Positions 1 through 6,159 of a stretch of 6,238 nucleotides of DNA are shown here, piece after piece. The stretch covers positions 1-6,238 of the forward strand of contig JAODAU010000136.1 in assembly GCA_025463615.1 (NCBI GenBank), in the 5' to 3' direction. Every line of letters starts with the position of its first letter. The first letter of the stretch is position 1. The stretch comes from Microbacteriaceae bacterium. Lineage in GTDB: Bacteria; Actinomycetota; Actinomycetes; Actinomycetales; Microbacteriaceae. The position numbers were made by a program, and so were the translations under genes. The notes beneath the pieces are model-generated. The model did not search any database. It saw only the letters and a list, made by a program, of their open reading frames with translations, and was not told the origin of the DNA.

Positions 1-749
1 TCGGCGGCTTCAACCTCACCTTCCTCGGCATCGAGATCAAACGCAGGATGCGCAACCGCCGCACCCTCGTCTTCACCGTCGTGATGCCGGTGGCCCTGTT
101 CCTCGCGTTCGGGCTCGGCTACCGCAACACGCCGCTGACCCACACGCCGGTCAGCCAGGGCGGACTCAGCGTGGCCGCGTACATCCTGGTCTCGATGGCC
201 GTGTACGGCGCGATGATCTCGTCGACCTCCGCGGGCGGCGCCGTCGCCATCGAGCGGGCCACCGGCTGGAGCCGGCAGCTGCGGCTCACGCCGCTCAACC
301 CGGTGGCGTACATCGCCATCAAGGTGGTCTCGGCGCTGGTGCTCGGCCTGATCGCGGTGCTGGGCACCTTCGCCGCCGGCATCATCGTGGGCGTGCGGAT
401 GCCGGTCTACATGTGGGTGCTCGCCGGGCTGGCAGCGTGGATCGGGTCGCTCGTGTTCACCTCCCTCGGCCTGTTCATCGGCTACCTCGTGCCGAGCGAC
501 AACGTGATGCAGTTCCTCGGCCCGATCATCGCGGTGCTCGCCCTGCTCGGCGGGCTGTTCGCGCCGATCCCGGACGGCATCCTGCACGACATCTCGGCCT
601 GGACGCCGGTGTACGGCCTCGGCGAGATCGCCCGGTCGCCGCTGGTCGGAAGCTTCGACGGCTGGGCCGTGGTGAACGTGATCGCCTGGCTCGTGATCTT
701 CAGCGTCGGTGCGGCCCTCGCCTTCCGCCGCGACACGAAGCGCGTGTGA
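1..749 (+). CDS. ABC-2 type transporter permease (3' part; start lies before the window)
   Basis: Membrane subunit of an ABC exporter of the ABC-2 (drug, lantibiotic or antibiotic efflux) type, partnered with a separate ATPase. The reading frame is open to the left edge; the first full codon is at 3, giving 248 visible residues. Before the ATG at 48 the frame reads GGFNLTFLGIEIKRR, which with the following MRNRRTLVFTVVMPVALF forms the usual N-terminal cytoplasmic helix and first membrane helix of this family. The ATG at 48 is therefore very likely internal and only a few residues are missing. About six hydrophobic segments follow, with the characteristic cytoplasmic stretch ERATGWSRQLRLTPL after the second. 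The C-terminus ends in a basic RRDTKRV tail. The histidine kinase gene starts 25 nt downstream. Context suggests the YvfS/LnrM type of permease controlled by the adjacent two-component system. The substrate cannot be told from sequence. Confidence 0.9.
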   Translation, partial: GGFNLTFLGIEIKRRMRNRRTLVFTVVMPVALFLAFGLGYRNTPLTHTPVSQGGLSVAAYILVSMAVYGAMISSTSAGGAVAIERATGWSRQLRLTPLNPVAYIAIKVVSALVLGLIAVLGTFAAGIIVGVRMPVYMWVLAGLAAWIGSLVFTSLGLFIGYLVPSDNVMQFLGPIIAVLALLGGLFAPIPDGILHDISAWTPVYGLGEIARSPLVGSFDGWAVVNVIAWLVIFSVGAALAFRRDTKRV

Positions 750-762
750 GCGACCGCGGCAG

Positions 763-768
763 TATGGT
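763..768 (+). promoter_or_regulatory. Candidate -10 element (TATGGT) for leaderless kinase transcript
   Basis: TATGGT fits the actinobacterial -10 pattern TANNNT. It ends 6 nt before the GTG at 775, which places the expected transcription start on the start codon itself. No Shine-Dalgarno sequence precedes this GTG, which agrees with leaderless translation. I see no good -35 element. It would give the kinase and regulator genes a promoter independent of the upstream transporter genes. Inferred from pattern only. Confidence 0.45.
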
Positions 769-774
769 CGGATC

Positions 775-1908
775 GTGAGCGTGCTCATCGGCTACGGAGG
801 CCCCGGCAGACCCAGTCTCGCCGGGGCCCTCCTCGCGCGCGGCAGTCGGCGCTGGTACGTCGGCGGCTCGGTCGCCCTGCTCTGGCTCGTGACTGCGGGC
901 GTCGAGATCTGGACCATGTACCCGGGTGCGGGGGTGCGGTTGGGCACGACCGCCCTGCTCGTGCTATTCGGCGCAGCGTTCATCGCGACTCCGCCGCTCA
1001 GCGGCCTCCTTCCGCCGCGGCTGCGGCTTCTTCCCGCGCTCGGCATCGTCGCCCTCTCGTTCACCCTGTTCCCGTGGATCGGCTTCGAGGTGTCGTCGCT
1101 CTGGACCTACGCGGGGGTCGCCGCCGCCATGAGCTTCGCTCGGTTCCGGTCGCTCGTCGCCTTCATCGTGGTGCTCGCGGGCACCGCCCTCTGGTTCCAG
1201 TACCTCGAGGGCGTGCCCTCCGACAGCGTGTATTTCGCGCCGCTCATCATCCTGTCGATCAGCCTGATGATGGCCGCGTTCGGGCGGCAGATCGCCGCCA
1301 TCCAGCAGCTGCGCGCCACCCAGCAGGAGCTGGCGCGGCTCGCGGTGGAGGACGAGCGGTCGCGGGTCGCCCGCGACCTGCACGACATCCTGGGCCACTC
1401 GCTCACCGTGATCACGGTCAAGGCCGAGCTCGCCGGGCGACTCGTCCAGGCCGACCCGGCGCGGGCCGCCGCCGAGATCGCGGACGTTGAGGACCTCGCC
1501 CGCGGCGCGCTCGCCGACGTGCGCTCCACGGTGGCGGGGTTCCGCGGGGTGAGCATCGCGACCGAGCTCGCGGGCGCGCGGGTCGCGCTCGAGTCCGCCG
1601 GCATCCTTGCCAGCGTTCCCGGCACCGCGGACGTCGTGCCCTCCGACGCGCGCGAGCTGTTCGGCTGGGTCGTGCGCGAGGGCGTCACCAACGTCGTGCG
1701 GCACTCCGGCGCCACGCGGGCGACGATCCGGCTGGCCGCCGACTCGGTCGAGGTCACCGACGACGGCCTCGGCCCGACCGACGCCGCGACCGACGGCAAC
1801 GGCCTCGCCGGGCTGCGCGAGCGGGTGGATGCCGCCGGCGCCAGCCTCACCGTCGGCCGCTCCGAGAGCGGCGGCTTCCGCCTCGCCGTGACCACGAGGC
1901 GCGCATGA
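775..1908 (+). CDS. Sensor histidine kinase, DesK/NarL-partner type (HisKA_3)
   Basis: Membrane-bound two-component sensor that autophosphorylates on histidine and passes the phosphate to the regulator encoded next. From GTG 775 it is 377 residues. Five or six hydrophobic segments lie at about 27-47, 55-73, 85-100, 107-121 (weak), 126-143 and 154-169, with almost no extracellular domain, as in intramembrane-type sensors. A short coiled stretch (172-195) leads into the HisKA_3 dimerisation domain with RDLHDILGHSLT, phosphoacceptor His203. The HATPase domain shows an N box with Asn306 (REGVTNVVRHSG), a DDGLG motif at 329-333 and a GNGLAGLRERV motif near 341-351. All key residues are present. 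The frame is open upstream to a GTG at 709, but that would overlap the permease gene by 41 nt and add an unlikely Arg/Ser-rich leader. GTG 775, preceded by a TATGGT element, is preferred; GTG 781 is an alternative. The stimulus is unknown; context suggests a membrane-active compound or the exporter's substrate. Confidence 0.93.
   Translation: MSVLIGYGGPGRPSLAGALLARGSRRWYVGGSVALLWLVTAGVEIWTMYPGAGVRLGTTALLVLFGAAFIATPPLSGLLPPRLRLLPALGIVALSFTLFPWIGFEVSSLWTYAGVAAAMSFARFRSLVAFIVVLAGTALWFQYLEGVPSDSVYFAPLIILSISLMMAAFGRQIAAIQQLRATQQELARLAVEDERSRVARDLHDILGHSLTVITVKAELAGRLVQADPARAAAEIADVEDLARGALADVRSTVAGFRGVSIATELAGARVALESAGILASVPGTADVVPSDARELFGWVVREGVTNVVRHSGATRATIRLAADSVEVTDDGLGPTDAATDGNGLAGLRERVDAAGASLTVGRSESGGFRLAVTTRRA
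1896..1899 (+). promoter_or_regulatory. Ribosome binding site for the response regulator
   Basis: GAGG lies 5 nt before the ATG at 1905, inside the last codons of the kinase gene. Together with the ATGA start/stop overlap it fixes this start and implies translational coupling of kinase and regulator. Confidence 0.6.
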
Positions 1909-2561
1909 TCCGGCTCCTGGTCGCCGACGACCAGGCGCTGGTGCGCGGCGCGCTCGTGGCGCTGCTCGGCCTGGAGGCGGACATCGAGGTCGTCGCCGAG
2001 GTCGGCCGCGGCGACGAGGTGGTGGATGCCGCGCTCGCCTCCACTCCGGACGTCGCCATGCTCGACGTGGACATGCCCGGCATCGACGGCATTGCCGCCG
2101 CCGCCGCGCTGCGCGCCGCGCTCCCCACCTGCCGCGTGCTCATGGTCACCACGTTCGGCCGCCCCGGCTACCTCCGCCGCGCGATGCAGGCCGGCGCGAG
2201 TGGCTTCGTCGTCAAGGACACCCCCGCGCGCCAGCTCGCCGACGCGGTTCGTCGCGTGTCGCAGGGGCTGCGCGTCGTCGACCCCACGCTCGCCGCTGAG
2301 ACGCTCACCAGCGGCGACTCGCCGCTCACCGAGCGCGAGACCGAGGTGCTCGGCGCCTCGCGGTCCGGGGCGACGATCGCCGAACTCGCGCGCGGCCTGC
2401 ACCTCTCCCAGGGCACCGTGCGCAACTACCTCTCGAGCGCGATCGGCAAGACGAGTGCCCGCACCCGCGCCGAGGCGGTGCTGATCGCGGAACAGAGCGG
2501 CTGGCTCACGGGAGCTGTGACAGCACCCGGATCTCCGGCTCGTGACCGACCGGGAAGTTGA
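1905..2561 (+). CDS. Response regulator, NarL/LuxR family (DesR-like)
   Basis: DNA-binding partner of the kinase encoded just upstream; its ATG overlaps the kinase stop by 4 nt (ATGA). It has 218 residues. The receiver domain (about 1-118) has the acidic pair Asp8-Asp9, phosphoacceptor Asp54 in MLDVDMPGIDG, Thr82 and Lys104, so it should be phosphorylatable. The LuxR-type helix-turn-helix (about 140-195) begins PLTERETEVL and contains GTVRNYLSSAIGKTSARTRAEAV. Members of this family usually end shortly after the GWL found here at 199-201. This protein continues for 17 more residues (202-218, rich in Pro, Gly, Ser and Arg), all encoded opposite the end of the osmC-like gene. The likely target is the promoter of the transporter/kinase operon, by analogy with related modules; this is inference. 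Confidence 0.94.
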   Translation: MIRLLVADDQALVRGALVALLGLEADIEVVAEVGRGDEVVDAALASTPDVAMLDVDMPGIDGIAAAAALRAALPTCRVLMVTTFGRPGYLRRAMQAGASGFVVKDTPARQLADAVRRVSQGLRVVDPTLAAETLTSGDSPLTERETEVLGASRSGATIAELARGLHLSQGTVRNYLSSAIGKTSARTRAEAVLIAEQSGWLTGAVTAPGSPARDRPGS

Positions 2562-2985
2562 CCGACGCCGCGATGAAGCACTTCGTGCTCGCCTCATGGT
2601 GCAATTCGAGCGCCAGGGCGGGGTCGCCGGACGCGATCGTGACCACCGGGCGCAGGGTTGCGCCGGTGAAGTGGCCGCCGCCATCGGCGTTGGTCTGCAT
2701 GACGCCGGTCGCGGCATCCGTGTAGCCGACCACCACGATGCCGTTCGCCGACGCGACGTGCAGGTAGCTCAGCAGATGGCACTGGCTGAGGGCGGCGAGC
2801 AGCATCTCCTCGGGGTTCCAGCGGTCGGCGTCGCCGTGGAAGGTGCGGTCGCTCGATCCGGAGATCTCGTGCTTGCCCGCGGCGCGGATGACATGGTCGC
2901 GGCCGTAGGCCTTGTAGCCGCTGGTGCCGGTTCCGCGGTCCCCGGTCCACTCGAGCTCGATGGCGTAGCTGTGGTCGACGTTCAC
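2506..2985 (-). CDS. OsmC family protein (peroxide reductase type)
   Basis: A 159-residue OsmC/Ohr-superfamily protein, in which family members reduce organic hydroperoxides with a pair of reactive cysteines, usually as cytoplasmic homodimers. The two conserved cysteines are present: Cys69 in LSQCHLLSYLHVA and Cys136 in HHEASTKCFIAAS. The NPEEMLLAAL stretch before Cys69 and FTGATLRPVVTI near 106-117 are also family features. The start is GTG at 2985. An in-frame TAG lies only 9 nt upstream of it, so no longer form is possible, and the family fold begins within the first residues. No usable Shine-Dalgarno sequence exists; a TAGCCT element 6 nt upstream suggests a leaderless mRNA. Its 3' end overlaps the response regulator gene by 56 nt on the opposite strand. 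It is closer to the general OsmC-like branch than clearly to Ohr, and its substrate is uncertain. Confidence 0.92.
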   Translation of the reverse strand: MNVDHSYAIELEWTGDRGTGTSGYKAYGRDHVIRAAGKHEISGSSDRTFHGDADRWNPEEMLLAALSQCHLLSYLHVASANGIVVVGYTDAATGVMQTNADGGGHFTGATLRPVVTIASGDPALALELHHEASTKCFIAASVNFPVGHEPEIRVLSQLP

Positions 2986-2991
2986 CCTGTC

Positions 2992-2997
2992 AGGCTA
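2992..2997 (-). promoter_or_regulatory. Candidate -10 element (TAGCCT) of the osmC-like gene
   Basis: Read on the minus strand, TAGCCT matches TANNNT and is followed by 6 nt (GACAGG) and then the GTG start, which puts the transcription start at the start codon. No convincing -35 is seen 16-18 nt upstream. The in-frame stop just before the GTG and the lack of a Shine-Dalgarno sequence agree with a leaderless message. Confidence 0.5.
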
Positions 2998-3002
2998 TAT
3001 CG

Positions 3003-3010
3003 CCGATCGG
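3003..3010. other. 8-bp perfect palindrome CCGATCGG between divergent promoters
   Basis: CCGATCGG sits between the two -10 elements in the 38-nt gap between the osmC-like and gabT-like genes. It could be part of an operator acting on both genes, but at 8 bp it may occur by chance in GC-rich DNA. Confidence 0.25.
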
Positions 3011-3023
3011 TAGGCTCGGACGT

Positions 3024-4364
3024 ATGACCGACACGCTCGCCCCCGCACCCGCCATCACCCCAGAACGCCGGATCGTCACCGCGATCCCCGGGCCGAAGTC
3101 GATCGCGCTGCAGGAACGACGCGCGGCCGTCGTGCCGGTGGGCGTGTCATCCGCGATCCCGGTCTACGTCCAGCGGGCGCACGGTGCCATCGTGGTCGAC
3201 GTGGACGGCAACCAGTTCATCGACCTCGGCTCGGGCATCGGCGTGATGACGATCGGGCACACGGATGCCGCGGTGGTGGCCGCCGCTACCGAGCAGCTCA
3301 ACGAGGTCACGCACGCCATGTTCACCATCACGCCGTACGAGGGCTACGTGCGCGTCGCCGAGCTGCTCGCCGAGCATACGCCGGGCGACCACGCCAAGAA
3401 GACGGTGCTGCTCAACTCCGGCGCCGAGGCCGTCGAGAACGCCGTCAAGATCGCCCGCAAGCACACCGGGCGCGCGGGCGTCGGGGTGCTCGAGCACGCG
3501 TACCACGGCCGCACGAACCTCACCATGGCCATGACCTTCAAGGCCATGCCCTACAAGTCCGGCTTCGGGCCCTTCGCCGGCTCGGTCTACGCGGCGCCCG
3601 GCTCCTACCCCTTCCATGACGGCCTGAACGGCGCGGATGCCGCGGCGCGCACCATCTCGTGGCTCGAGAAGTCCGTGGGCGCCGCCGACCTGGCCTGCAT
3701 CGTCGCGGAGCCGATCCAGGGCGAGGGCGGCTTCGTCGTGCCGGCGGACGGCTACCTCGCCGCCCTGCAGGAGTGGTGCACGGCGAACGGCGTGGTCTTC
3801 ATCGCCGACGAGATCCAGAGCGGCATGGCCCGTACGGGCGCGTACTTCGCGAGCGAGCACTTCGGCGTCGTGCCGGACGTGGTGCTCAGCGCGAAGGGCA
3901 TCGCCGGCGGCCTGCCGATCGCCGGCGTCACCGGCCGCGCCGAGATCATGGACTCCTCGCACCCGGGCGGTCTCGGCGGCACGTTCGCCGGCAACCCGGT
4001 CGCCGCCGCCGCAGCGATCGCCGTCTTCGGCGAGATCGAGCGCCGCGACCTGCTCGCCGAGGCCCCGCGCATCGAGGGCGTGCTGAAGCCCGCGCTGCTC
4101 GAGCTGCAGTCGCGCTACCCCGTGATCGGCGACGTGCGCGGCATCGGCGCGATGCTCGCCATCGAGCTCGTGCAGCCCGGCACCAAGGACCCGAACCCGG
4201 CGGCGGTCGCGGCGATCACCGCCTACGCGGCTCAGCACGGTGTGCTGCTGCTCAGCGCGGGAACCTACGGCAACGTCATCCGCTTCCTGCCGAGCCTCGC
4301 CATCAGCGACGAGCTGCTGCGCGACGCGCTCACGGTGCTCGACGAGGCCTTCGCCGCGCTGTAG
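3024..4364 (+). CDS. gabT: 4-aminobutyrate--2-oxoglutarate transaminase-type class III aminotransferase
   Basis: PLP-dependent class III aminotransferase of 446 residues, close to the usual length of actinobacterial GabT. The expected reaction moves the amino group of 4-aminobutyrate to 2-oxoglutarate, giving succinate semialdehyde and glutamate in the cytoplasm. Visible landmarks are the phosphate-binding NSGAEAVENA (Ser132-Gly-Ala), Tyr160-His161 in EHAYHGRT for cofactor stacking, Glu229 in AEPIQGEGG, Asp262 in FIADEIQSGMARTG (binds the pyridine nitrogen), catalytic Lys291 in LSAKGIAGGLPIAG, and Thr320 in GGTFAGNPVA. The motif set resembles GabT more than ornithine or acetylornithine aminotransferases. 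A polyamine or 5-aminovalerate substrate cannot be excluded, and the convergent polyamine-type transporter genes make an amine catabolic role plausible. ATG 3024 is chosen from the first Met and the TAGGCT element 7 nt upstream. The gene ends 3 nt from the stop of the convergent permease gene. Confidence 0.93.
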   Translation: MTDTLAPAPAITPERRIVTAIPGPKSIALQERRAAVVPVGVSSAIPVYVQRAHGAIVVDVDGNQFIDLGSGIGVMTIGHTDAAVVAAATEQLNEVTHAMFTITPYEGYVRVAELLAEHTPGDHAKKTVLLNSGAEAVENAVKIARKHTGRAGVGVLEHAYHGRTNLTMAMTFKAMPYKSGFGPFAGSVYAAPGSYPFHDGLNGADAAARTISWLEKSVGAADLACIVAEPIQGEGGFVVPADGYLAALQEWCTANGVVFIADEIQSGMARTGAYFASEHFGVVPDVVLSAKGIAGGLPIAGVTGRAEIMDSSHPGGLGGTFAGNPVAAAAAIAVFGEIERRDLLAEAPRIEGVLKPALLELQSRYPVIGDVRGIGAMLAIELVQPGTKDPNPAAVAAITAYAAQHGVLLLSAGTYGNVIRFLPSLAISDELLRDALTVLDEAFAAL

Positions 4365-4377
4365 GAGCTACTGCGCG
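4355..4377. terminator. Imperfect hairpin spanning both convergent stop codons
   Basis: CGCGC (4355-4359), T, GTAG (4361-4364), loop GAG, CTAC (4368-4371), T, GCGCG (4373-4377) form a stem of 4 plus 5 bp with one T-T mismatch and a 3-nt loop. The TAG of the gabT-like gene lies in one arm and the TAG of the minus-strand permease gene in the other. There is no U-tract on either side, so intrinsic termination is uncertain. It may act as a weak bidirectional terminator or 3'-end stabiliser. Confidence 0.35.
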
Positions 4378-5249
4378 CTGGACCGCGCCAGCCTGCGTCG
4401 CTTGGACTCCCCCGCGACCTGCGTTCCCACCACGATGATGATCGCCAGGATGAACACCGCCGACGCGATCACGTTGGCCTGCGGCGGGATGCCGCGCGTC
4501 GCCGCCGTGTAGATGAACGTCGGGAAGGTCTGCACCGAGCCCGAGTTGAAGTACGTGATGATGAAGTCGTCGAAGCTCAGCGAGAACGAGAGCAGCGCAC
4601 CCGCGAGGATGCCGGGCAGCAGCAGCGGGAACGTCACCCTGAGGAAGACCTGGGCCGGTGACCCGTAGAGGTCCCGCCCCGCCTCCTCGAGCGCCGGGTC
4701 GAGGCTCGCCACGCGCGCCTTGACCGTCACCACCACGAAGCTCAGGCAGAACATCGTGTGCGCCAGGATGATCGTGCCGATCCCCTTCTGCACCCCGGCC
4801 GAGAGGAACTGGGCTGCGAGGCCGGCACCGAGCACGACCTCGGGGGTCGCCATCGGCAGGAAGATCAGCAGGTTGGTGGCCGCGCGGAACCGGAAGCGAT
4901 AGCGGGCGAGGGCGATCGCGATCATGGTGCCGAGCACGGTCGCCACGACCGTCGCGACGACGCCGATCAGGATGCTGTTGCCGAACGCCGTGCAGAGCCC
5001 GGGCTCGTCGCACACGTGCAGCCAGTTGTCGAGGGTGAAGCCGCGCCACGAGACGTTCGTCTTCACCGCGTTGTTGAACGAGAAGACGATCGTGTACACG
5101 ATCGGGATGAGCAGGAAGATGAGCGCGAGGGCGCTGTAGACCGGCAGGATCCAGGATCCGCCGCTGCTCCTGCCGCTGCGGCCGCGCGGCTTCGGCCGGC
5201 TCTCCTCGATCTCGGTGCGCGCGAGCACGGCGGCGGACTGGTCGGTCAT
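4368..5249 (-). CDS. potC: ABC transporter permease, spermidine/putrescine type (PotC-like)
   Basis: Inner-membrane permease of 293 residues for a binding-protein-dependent importer of the polyamine/opine/Fe family. After a 33-residue polar, Arg/Ser-rich cytoplasmic tail come about six membrane segments, near 34-57, 91-115, 124-150, 157-177, 207-233 and 257-277. The ATPase-docking EAA loop is at 188-213 (LEEAGRDLYGSPAQVFLRV then TFPLLLPGI), followed by SFSLSFDDFIITYF, which is very typical of PotC. Start ATG 5249 overlaps the upstream permease stop by 4 nt (ATGA), implying coupling; a longer open frame upstream runs through the other permease gene and is not real. Two cysteines (Cys80 and Cys86, VCDEPGLC) lie in the segment predicted outside the membrane. 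Substrate specificity is set by a binding protein not seen here, so polyamine transport is a family-based inference. Confidence 0.9.
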   Translation of the reverse strand: MTDQSAAVLARTEIEESRPKPRGRSGRSSGGSWILPVYSALALIFLLIPIVYTIVFSFNNAVKTNVSWRGFTLDNWLHVCDEPGLCTAFGNSILIGVVATVVATVLGTMIAIALARYRFRFRAATNLLIFLPMATPEVVLGAGLAAQFLSAGVQKGIGTIILAHTMFCLSFVVVTVKARVASLDPALEEAGRDLYGSPAQVFLRVTFPLLLPGILAGALLSFSLSFDDFIITYFNSGSVQTFPTFIYTAATRGIPPQANVIASAVFILAIIIVVGTQVAGESKRRRLARSSAQ

Positions 5250-6157
5250 ACGAGGTCGTCCGTTCCGCTTCGCTTCACGTACACGCTCACGATGATGAGG
5301 ATGATCACCATCAGGATGATCGAGAGCGCGGCCGCGGCCGGGTAGTTCAGCTGCACCAGGAAGTTGCTCTGGATCACGTTGCCGATCATGGTCGACGAGG
5401 CGCCGCCCAGGAACTCGCTCGAGGCGTTCACGTAGTCGCCGGCCGCCGGGATGAAGGTCAGCAGCGTGCCCGAGACGATGCCGGGGAGCGAGAGCGGCAG
5501 CGTGATCTTGCGGAAGGTGTGGAACGGGCTCGCGTAGAGGTCGCTCCCGGCCTCGAGGTAGCGGATGTCGAGCCGCTCGAGCGTCGTGTACAGCGGCAGG
5601 CACATGAACGGTATGAAGTTGTAGGTGAGGCCGAACACCACCGCGGCCGGCGTGCCGGTGAAGTGTGCGTCCGATCCGATGAGCGAGAGTCCTTTCAGCG
5701 CCGTCAGCACCGGCCCGTCGTCCGAGAGGATCGCCTTCCACGCCAGCGTGCGCAGCAGGAAACTGATGAAGAACGGGGCGATGACCAGCACGATCATGAT
5801 GCCCTGCAGCAGCGGCCAGCGGCGTGCCTTCACCCCGATGAAGTACGCGAGTGGGTAGCTGAACAGCAGCGCGAGGATCGTGGCGAGCAGCGCGAAACCG
5901 AACGACCGCAGGATCTGCGTGTGGTACTGCCCGACCATGTCGGCGTAGGTCTGCCAGTTGAACGCGTTCGTGAACTTGCCGAACTGCACGGGATCGGGCA
6001 CCTGCAGCGAGGTGATGACCAGCGAGACGAGTGGCACGAGGAAGAACAGGGCCAGGTACAGCAGGCCCGGCAACAGAAGCACGAGCGCGATGGCGCTGCG
6101 CCGCTTCGGTGCGGCATCGACCGCGGTCGCGGCCCCGGTGAAGGCGGTGATCGCCAT
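5246..6157 (-). CDS. potB: ABC transporter permease, spermidine/putrescine type (PotB-like)
   Basis: Partner membrane subunit of the PotC-like protein, 303 residues. The N-terminal cytoplasmic tail is about 20 residues, then come roughly six membrane segments, near 21-50, 82-108, 115-138, 169-191, 222-240 and 270-295. The EAA loop is at 201-226 (LEAGSDLYASPFHTFRKI then TLPLSLPGI). The family-typical GDYVNASSEFLGG and MIGNVI follow at 240-262, as in PotB/PotH proteins. ATG 6157 is supported by a GAGGG element 6 nt upstream and by the 2-nt gap to the stop codon of the preceding gene. It is co-transcribed with its neighbours and translationally coupled to the PotC-like gene by the 4-nt overlap. 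Confidence 0.92.
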   Translation of the reverse strand: MAITAFTGAATAVDAAPKRRSAIALVLLLPGLLYLALFFLVPLVSLVITSLQVPDPVQFGKFTNAFNWQTYADMVGQYHTQILRSFGFALLATILALLFSYPLAYFIGVKARRWPLLQGIMIVLVIAPFFISFLLRTLAWKAILSDDGPVLTALKGLSLIGSDAHFTGTPAAVVFGLTYNFIPFMCLPLYTTLERLDIRYLEAGSDLYASPFHTFRKITLPLSLPGIVSGTLLTFIPAAGDYVNASSEFLGGASSTMIGNVIQSNFLVQLNYPAAAALSIILMVIILIIVSVYVKRSGTDDLV

Positions 6158-6159
6158 CG

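Larger units (their letters stand above)
2987..3016 (+). promoter_or_regulatory. Candidate leaderless promoter of the gabT-like gene
   Basis: CTGTCA at 2987-2992 matches TTGACA at 4 of 6 positions. After an 18-nt spacer comes TAGGCT at 3011-3016, a TANNNT -10 element, then 7 nt to the ATG at 3024. Transcription would start at or one base before the ATG. No Shine-Dalgarno sequence precedes the ATG. The -35 covers the start region of the divergent osmC-like gene, so the two promoters share DNA. Confidence 0.5.

Noticed and set aside
48..50. ATG 48 as the true permease start
   Set aside because: In-frame codons upstream encode the usual N-terminal helix of ABC-2 permeases and the frame is open to the window edge.
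709..774. Extended kinase start at GTG 709
   Set aside because: It would overlap the permease gene by 41 nt and add an unlikely Arg/Ser-rich leader; GTG 775 has a well-placed -10 element.
2514..2538. Small inverted repeats (GCTGT-G-ACAGC and CCGGA-TC-TCCGG) as terminators
   Set aside because: Loops of 1-2 nt and 5-bp arms without a U-tract, inside coding sequence on both strands, give no real support for termination.
1107..2717. 536-residue open frame on the minus strand across the kinase and regulator genes
   Set aside because: It is antisense to two clear genes with full catalytic motifs. Its translation is low-complexity (Arg, Ala, Ser, Pro-rich) and resembles no family, as is common for shadow frames in GC-rich DNA.
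2542..3027. 161-residue plus-strand frame across the osmC-like gene
   Set aside because: It mirrors the osmC-like gene, which has both family cysteines and conserved motifs. No Shine-Dalgarno sequence or family match supports the mirror frame.
3147..4238. 363-residue open frame antisense to the gabT-like gene
   Set aside because: The composition is dominated by Arg, Gly, Asp, Val and His with no recognisable domain; the sense strand is a fully conserved aminotransferase.
5145..5159. Direct repeat AGGATCC AGGATCC
   Set aside because: It is a short tandem within the PotC-like coding region explained by Gly-Ser-Trp-Ile-Leu codons; no wider repeat structure surrounds it.
5250..5741. N-terminal extension of the PotC-like frame through the PotB-like gene
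   Set aside because: The extension is a shadow of the PotB-like gene in another frame; the ATGA junction at 5246-5249 and the PotC-like N-terminus support ATG 5249.
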